This document shows, piece by piece, positions 61,501 through 64,000 of a DNA stretch of 64,000 nt. Position 1 is the first letter of the stretch. Each line of letters starts with the position of its first letter. This DNA comes from Congeria kusceri (taxonomy: Eukaryota > Mollusca > Bivalvia > Myida > Dreissenidae). The stretch is from NCBI GenBank assembly GCA_027627225.1, contig CM051025.1, forward strand, positions 77,591,974 through 77,655,973. Reading direction: 5' to 3'. The notes under the pieces are model-generated. The model was given only the letters and a program-made list of their open reading frames with translations. It was not told where the DNA came from and ran no database searches. A program made the translations under genes and the position numbers.

Positions 61501-63722
61501 TTATCTTTTTTTCTTTCAATAAAACACTTCGTTAAAATTACCTTACAATTATTAATCTAATTTGAACCAACAATAAAATCCGTTAAAAACACCAGTCATT
61601 AATAATAACACATGTTAAATCTAAGAAGAGTGACAGCGTGACGTAATCAATTAGATTGGGCTTTCAAATCTGCAAGCCGTTAGCAACAGCTAATAGCAAT
61701 GGTGTCGGTTTGACTTCAAATAGTCTTTGATGTGACTGCCCAGATGGGGCCATTGTTTAGCAGTTTGTAGAACTAAGCGTGTAACATGATTAGATTAGCA
61801 CGTGGTCAGTGAAAAAAGCAGCAATCAATACCACTGTACCTGAACAATGCAAGCACTGTCGATAGAGCATTAATGAATTAGCGTTCCAGAGGAAGTGTCA
61901 AGGGTGTGAACAAAATCAGACAGTTGCTTTATTGCATGGAATAAAATGGATATTTAAATGGGGTGATGAAATAAATGTATTGGAATTAAAATGGAAACTG
62001 TGTTACGAGGGAAATTATTGGATATTAACATGAATATTTACATCTAGTATGGATTGATATGTGTTTTGCGTATCAGGTAATTATGTGCGTTTTTTAAATT
62101 TTCTTTGATTACATTCTCTTTTTATGGAAGTTGACTTCAAAGCTTTTATGACTGGTGTTTGATTGATAATTATTACTATGCAAAGTTTAAAACAGACGGC
62201 GAAGTGGACTGCTCCTTGATGAAATTTATGGGCGATGTCAATAGCTCCAGGGCAAAGTTATCGCCCACGTCGCCTTCACGGCTATGCCCTGAGACATAAG
62301 TAAGCCCTATATGTCGCCTAGTCATGCAACACAAAAACTATACTTACTAGGTTTCATAATTTACTTCACTTAAAACACGTCAGTTTTGAAATTTTAGGTA
62401 TACTCTTAAAAATGCAAACAAAATAAATCTACTACATTATGTATCAACAATCAGTATTAAAATAATTCGCATAACATTGCATGACAGCAACCAGAAAATT
62501 ATATAAGCTGAGAAAAAAAGAGCTTTCTCAGGACAGCGCACTCAACTATTCATACTTCTTTGTCTCAGAGTTATGGGCCTTGGTCAGTGAACTTACATAA
62601 TGACCCTGAAGGCATGTGTGAATTTTCAATTGAATATCTGTAGTAGTTTCAGAGAAATGAACTTGTTGCAGGCAAACCTTAACCTGAATTGTCTCTTGCA
62701 CGCAAACCTTAACCTGACTTTTCTAAGTACAAAAAGGTTACATAGATATGAACTTGTTGCTGGCAAACTTCAACCAGAATTTCTAAGTACAAAAAGGGGC
62801 ATAATTTTACTAAATTGCAAGTCAGAGTTATGGGCCTTGTAAAGTGACCATACATAATGACCCCTAAGACATGTGTGAAGTTTCAATTGAATATCTGTAA
62901 TAGTTACAGAGGTATGGACTTCTTGCACGCAAACCTTAAACAGAGCATTACGCCCATGGCGACAGCTAACGATTGAGTAAAATAGCTAAGACTATTCGGT
63001 GCATAGCCAAATAGTCTAGCTAATAACTGCTATAAAGTACATACCTGAAGAAGGAATGGTGTTCCACACTGATTTTCCACAGGCGTTTTGCATATTTTGC
63101 ATTTAGAAGCTTGAATCCAATCAAACTTGCAAACTCTTCAAACTGAAAATTAGTTGGACATATTAAGTGGCCTGTATTATTTCTCTTTGAATAACAATAA
63201 TTGGGGGCATTTTTGTATTGTTTGTTAGTTGTCTATCAGAATATAAACTAAGGAACTGAACATCTTGGTTTCTCAAATCTTTTTGTCTCTTATTTAAATA
63301 TATAAATATTATTTCCAAAAATTGACCAATGCCTTCATCTACCGATCTCAAAACAATTATTTTTTCAAGTATGCACATCAATTCTTAAATCTAATAACAA
63401 AATTGATGAAAATATTATTTTACTAGATGTCATAATGTACACACCCACAAATATATTGTTCTTTGGTAACAAATTCTAGACTGATGTGTGAAAATCACTT
63501 CAGACAACTTAAGGCTTATTGCATTTAAATATTTTTCTATAAAAACCTAGCATCTTGATAAATATTTACCTCCCCTGGACGAATCTTGATGAAGTATTTA
63601 TTGCGGCGGTATGAAATTTTGAGCACTTTGGGCCACACAAATCTGTTGACCTGCAGTTTGTCCTTGAACACAATCAGCCCGTTAGCACACACCCCCAGCT
63701 GGATATCCTTGCCCGTAGCATC
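34458..63722 (-). CDS. Protein 4.1 / coracle-like FERM gene, 3' part
   Basis: Exons in coding order: 63722-63570, 63142-63045, 60220-60024, 59721-53336 (or an earlier donor), 46878-46753, 44798-44673, 44104-43937, 38337-38212, 34505-34458. The first three encode the FERM C-lobe and FERM-adjacent region with the wording of the EPB41/EPB41L1-3/coracle group ([34 protein letters not shown]), not that of EPB41L4, EPB41L5 or PTPN3/4. In this family the C-lobe binds membrane protein tails and the protein links them to spectrin-actin or septate junctions. The FERM N- and M-lobes lie outside the window. I see no clear spectrin-actin-binding or 4.1 C-terminal domain. The five distal exons all begin and end in phase 0; their membership is inferred. 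Confidence 0.8.
34597..34627. repeat. G-rich simple repeat
   Basis: GGTTGGGGAGGGT followed by a long G run; on the gene's sense strand it is a C-rich tract about 100 nt upstream of the terminal-exon acceptor. Confidence 0.7.
34677..34916. repeat. 119-bp tandem duplication
   Basis: Copies at 34677-34795 and 34796-34916 are almost identical (shared words CACCCTAGAGACAAGCATTT, CATCACATGGCCCAGGGGAG). It lies about 170 bp upstream of the terminal exon in the last 4.1-like intron. Confidence 0.92.
34917..36336. other. 4.1-like last intron segment, nothing seen
   Basis: AT-rich; a short direct repeat (CCCACCCACA-GGCAACAATTG type) near 36213-36262. No gene recognised. Confidence 0.4.
36337..36599. 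mobile_element. Palindromic MITE, copy 1
   Basis: Long terminal inverted repeats (TGTGGCGCGTCGTGAGAAAA / TTTGTGGCACGTCATGAGAA) continue inwards through ACCGGTCTTAATGCA and GCGTAAAGTGTCGTCC. Inner hairpins pair CAGCCTGTGCAGTCC with GGACTGCACAGG. Almost the whole 263 bp can fold on itself. Related copies at 47911 and 49739. Confidence 0.85.
36834..38162. mobile_element. hAT-like element with 8-bp duplication
   Basis: Left end AGGAATGGCATTGAATAC, right end GAATAGTTTTGCCATCCCT: inverted repeats with ATTCGAATATTCG-type words just inside. CTAAAACT flanks it at 36826-36833 and 38163-38170. 1.33 kb with no transposase frame. Ends 42 bp from the exon at 38212. Confidence 0.75.
38212..38337 (-). CDS. 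4.1-like 3' exon, Ser/Pro-rich (126 nt)
   Basis: 42 codons, acceptor CTGTTTAG, donor GTTGTT (weak), phase 0 at both ends. Encodes [20 protein letters not shown], then [18 protein letters not shown]. It ends about 50 bp from a hAT-like element lying in the next intron. Confidence 0.72.
38767..39394 (-). mobile_element. Tandem-core element with hairpin 3' end (family 7, copy 1)
   Basis: On the - strand it starts near TTTTAGCTTGACTGTTAACC (39394) and ends in hairpin GCTGTCCTGAGACAGC plus TCTTGTT (38774 down to 38767). Units carry TTGAAACTTC and AATTATGCCCCTTTTTG 79 bp apart. Same family as 62515. Confidence 0.75.
39395..43936. other. 4.1-like intron, no gene seen
   Basis: Mostly AT-rich. It holds a hairpin-forming stretch at 39471-39503 (CACTGTTTAAAACAGTG), a fragment of the palindromic MITE near 41640-41690 (GCGGAAAGTGTCGTCC) and a hairpin at 42564. 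Further small cassette exons of the 4.1-like gene could be hidden here. Confidence 0.45.
42564..42588. repeat. Hairpin at the start of a decayed element
   Basis: TGCCCACTTT and AAAGTGGGCA flank a short loop; about 70 bp on, CGTTAGTCCGTCCATTCAG resembles the GTCCGTCC region near the 5' end of the tandem-core element at 1829. Confidence 0.5.
43937..44104 (-). CDS. 4.1-like 3' exon (168 nt)
   Basis: 56 codons, acceptor CTAATCCCAG, donor GTATTA, phase 0 at both ends. Encodes [47 protein letters not shown]. Clearly GC-rich within AT-rich DNA, which supports coding. [11 protein letters not shown] looks like a basophilic kinase target; that is inference. Confidence 0.78.
44125..44262. repeat. Minisatellite of ~40-bp units, about 4 copies
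   Basis: GTCAGGGTTAGAAATCAGTA recurs with variation. It starts about 20 bp upstream (gene sense) of the acceptor of the exon at 44104. Confidence 0.75.
44673..44798 (-). CDS. 4.1-like 3' exon, Lys/Glu-rich helix (126 nt)
   Basis: 42 codons, acceptor TTTCATTCCAG, donor GTATGA, phase 0 at both ends. Encodes [20 protein letters not shown] and on to KNKSSFK: a highly charged segment with single-helix or coiled-coil character, continuing the helix begun in the previous exon. Much higher GC than its flanks. A 40-bp minisatellite lies just upstream. Confidence 0.78.
44836..45265. repeat. 40-bp minisatellite, about 9-10 copies
   Basis: Unit CCTGGACCCAGTATTGCTAT plus GGTTACAGGGAACATAGCAA, nearly perfect in the middle. 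Lies 38 bp upstream (gene sense) of the Lys/Glu-rich exon acceptor. Confidence 0.95.
45526..45930 (-). mobile_element. Tandem-core element, truncated (family 3, copy 3)
   Basis: On the - strand, two units match family 3 (GAAACCACTTGTTGGATTT, GAAATAATTTCACAGAAG, TGGCGGCCA-type words) and the end has CTCAGGTGTGCAGCCC, hairpin AGGGTCATGTAGGCCCT and CTCTTGTC. The 5' part is missing. Confidence 0.72.
45931..46752. other. 4.1-like intron segment, nothing seen
   Basis: AT-rich, no recognisable feature. Confidence 0.4.
46753..46878 (-). CDS. 4.1-like 3' exon, TP-rich (126 nt)
   Basis: 42 codons, acceptor CACTTTTAG, donor GTATGT, phase 0 at both ends. Encodes [16 protein letters not shown], then [19 protein letters not shown]. 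The two LTP sites could be proline-directed phosphorylation sites. No known domain. The acceptor sits at the very edge of a 49-bp minisatellite. Confidence 0.75.
46882..47755. repeat. 49-bp minisatellite, about 16-17 copies
   Basis: Unit ACCAAAGCATTGCATACTGA plus AAACACTGGTTTATGTGTGT and TTAAAAGTG. The first unit abuts the acceptor of the exon at 46878. On the gene's sense strand most units contain GTGTTTTCAG, a good match to a 3' splice site. Confidence 0.95.
47911..48085. mobile_element. Palindromic MITE, copy 2 (internally deleted)
   Basis: Ends GAGGCGTGTTGTGGGAAACC and GGTTTCCCATGACACACCTT are inverted; inner words match copy 1 (TTAATGCATGTGCGT, GCACTTTCCGCTT). About 90 bp shorter than copy 1. 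Confidence 0.8.
48601..49008. mobile_element. MITE-like element with AAGGGACTTGTTCACAG ends
   Basis: Left AAAGGGACTTGTTCACAGAT and right ATCTGTAAACAGTTCCCTT are inverted repeats. Contains an A run of about 20 bases at 48708-48728. The 88-residue frame at 48417 runs into it and is not a gene. Confidence 0.65.
49739..50001. mobile_element. Palindromic MITE, copy 3
   Basis: Left GTGGTGCGTAGTGGGAAACC, right TTTTCCCACGACACGCCTCA. Inside: GTGTCGTCCTGGATCAGCCT, GACACTTTCCGCTTTTATGG, and the inverted halves. Same family as 36337. Confidence 0.85.
50002..51386. other. 4.1-like intron segment, no supported gene
   Basis: A + strand frame of 131 residues at 50582-50977 lies antisense within the 4.1-like gene; it has no recognised domain, no splice partner and ordinary AT-rich composition, so I leave it uncalled. 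Confidence 0.4.
51393..51684 (-). mobile_element. tRNA-derived SINE, copy 4
   Basis: Full-length copy on the - strand: head with CACAGTTGGTAGAGCGCTGG, body, and tail CGGCGAAATATCCAAACAAA. Six-base flanks CAAGAG at 51387-51392 and 51685-51690. Antisense to copies 1-3 but sense to the 4.1-like gene. Confidence 0.88.
51691..53335. other. Downstream of the giant exon, nothing seen
   Basis: AT-rich sequence. If the giant exon ends at its stop, this would be 3' UTR of that isoform; otherwise intron. Confidence 0.4.
53336..59721 (-). CDS. 4.1-like giant exon, disordered acidic tail
   Basis: About 6.4 kb open without a stop, 2,127 residues after the splice, ending at TAA 53338-53336. The acceptor TTGGTTACAG at 59722 matches the phase of the FA exon; the 27 codons still open upstream are intronic. 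The sequence starts with a proline-rich, basic stretch ([20 protein letters not shown]), then is rich in Ser, Asp, Glu and Lys, with no membrane segment, coiled coil or known folded domain. At 54842-54859 NRRVRFEEN resembles a protein phosphatase 1 RVxF docking site. An acidic run [17 protein letters not shown] lies near 55200. GAA|GTAAGTTT at 54248/54247 is a strong in-phase donor and may be where transcripts leave for the 3' exons; otherwise this exon supplies the C-terminus. Antisense frames are shadows. Confidence 0.85.
60024..60220 (-). CDS. 4.1-like exon: FERM-adjacent (FA) domain
   Basis: 197 nt, acceptor TTCTTTTACAG, donor GTATTA, phase 2 in and phase 1 out. Encodes [20 protein letters not shown] followed by [11 protein letters not shown] and [11 protein letters not shown]. 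The FA domain of 4.1 proteins is a regulatory, phosphorylatable segment; the SGRTQ and SFDRVLSKR stretches fit that role, as inference. It joins to the giant exon in phase, giving MRKRDEG-E-RQQRR. Confidence 0.93.
60588..61040 (-). repeat. Tandem array of ~140-150 bp units
   Basis: Three units with GGTTCTTGTGCACTGCAC, CAATGAGATCTATCTA and GAAGTTTCAAGTTGATAGC (+ strand words). On the - strand a GAAACTT-type motif is followed 79 bp later by GAGTTATTGCCC. A tandem-core element without recognised termini. Confidence 0.68.
61237..61274. repeat. ATC microsatellite
   Basis: CATCATCATCATCATCATC with a short interrupted continuation (ATTATCATCATC). Confidence 0.8.
61389..61416. repeat. AT microsatellite
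   Basis: About 14 repeats of AT in the intron between the FA exon and the second FERM C-lobe exon. Confidence 0.85.
61417..62514. other. 4.1-like intron segment, nothing seen
   Basis: AT-rich, no gene or repeat recognised. Confidence 0.4.
62515..63023 (-). mobile_element. Tandem-core element with hairpin 3' end (family 7, copy 2)
   Basis: On the - strand it begins TTAGCTAGACTATTTGGC (63023), 21 bp after the exon at 63045, and ends in GCTGTCCTGAGAAAGC plus TCTTTTTTT. Units match 38767-39394 (GAAGTTTCAATTGAATATCT, GGGGCATAATTTTAC on the + strand). Confidence 0.72.
63045..63142 (-). CDS. 4.1-like exon: FERM C-lobe, final helix
   Basis: 98 nt, acceptor ATTTTCAG, donor GTATGT, phase 0 in and phase 2 out. 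Encodes [30 protein letters not shown]: the closing helix of the F3 lobe (family consensus KxLWKxxVEHHxFFR). A tandem-core element starts 21 bp inside the following intron. Confidence 0.95.
63570..63722 (-). CDS. 4.1-like exon: FERM C-lobe, first half
   Basis: 51 codons between acceptor GTGTGTGCAG and donor GTAAAT, phase 0 at both ends. Encodes [20 protein letters not shown], then [15 protein letters not shown] and KIRPGE, a near match to the PH-like F3 lobe of band 4.1 proteins. It is the most conserved protein segment in the window. Confidence 0.95.
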
Positions 63723-64000
63723 CTGCACACACAAGAACCACAACTCTGTATATGATAGATACACCGTCTGTACCCAAGGGAAACAATCCACATTGTTTTA
63801 TTTTACACTGGCAAGAGTTAGTGTTCTTGCACATTGTTAGTTTAAGATACACATTGTCTAATCAATATAATAATAATAAATAATTTTGTTATTCAGGGCT
63901 ACCCCTGTTTAAAGTAATTTTGGGCATTTTATACAGTTTTATGAAGAAAACGTATCCAAATGGAAATGCAAATTAAATATGTATGCCATTGGTTAATTTG

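Overview
This looks like nuclear DNA from a bivalve mollusc, possibly a heterodont; I did not fix the species. It is AT-rich and intron-rich, with short exons separated by introns of up to 11 kb. Most of the rest is repeats of bivalve type: tRNA-derived SINEs, palindromic MITEs, hAT-like deletion derivatives, and many elements made of tandem units of about 130-167 bp that end in a hairpin followed by CTCTTGTT. There are no prokaryotic operons, CRISPR arrays or rRNA genes.

Two protein genes are supported, arranged tail to tail. On the + strand (1478-30430) is a Nudix hydrolase orthologous to vertebrate NUDT17. Seven exons join in phase into a 301-residue protein. The Nudix box is complete but split over three exons, the middle one only 26 nt long. 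A polyadenylation signal lies at 30698-30703.

On the - strand (63722 down to 34458) is the 3' part of a protein 4.1 / coracle-type FERM gene. The window holds the FERM C-lobe in two exons, the FERM-adjacent exon, a single coding exon of about 6.4 kb encoding a disordered acidic/serine-rich region, and five small 3' exons ending in a Lys/Glu-rich tail. The FERM N- and M-lobes lie past the right edge. The link from the giant exon to the five 3' exons is inferred from strand, order and phase.

Layout: 1-1.6 kb, SINE and NUDT17 exon 1. 1.6-11.7 kb, intron 1, with a tandem-core element, a minisatellite carrying two TIR-element insertions, a hAT copy and a 36-bp minisatellite. 11.7-22.8 kb, exon 2 and a repeat-rich intron 2. 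22.8-30.7 kb, exons 3-7 with several tandem-core elements between them. 30.7-34.4 kb, intergenic or 3' UTR. 34.4-47 kb, 3' exons of the 4.1 gene with minisatellites hard against three splice acceptors. 47-53 kb, intron with MITEs and one SINE. 53.3-63.7 kb, giant exon and FERM exons.

The most interesting signals are: the shared terminal and internal architecture of the tandem-core elements, including motif spacing of about 74-80 bp kept across different families; minisatellites abutting small exons; the 26-nt exon inside the Nudix motif; and the giant 4.1 exon.
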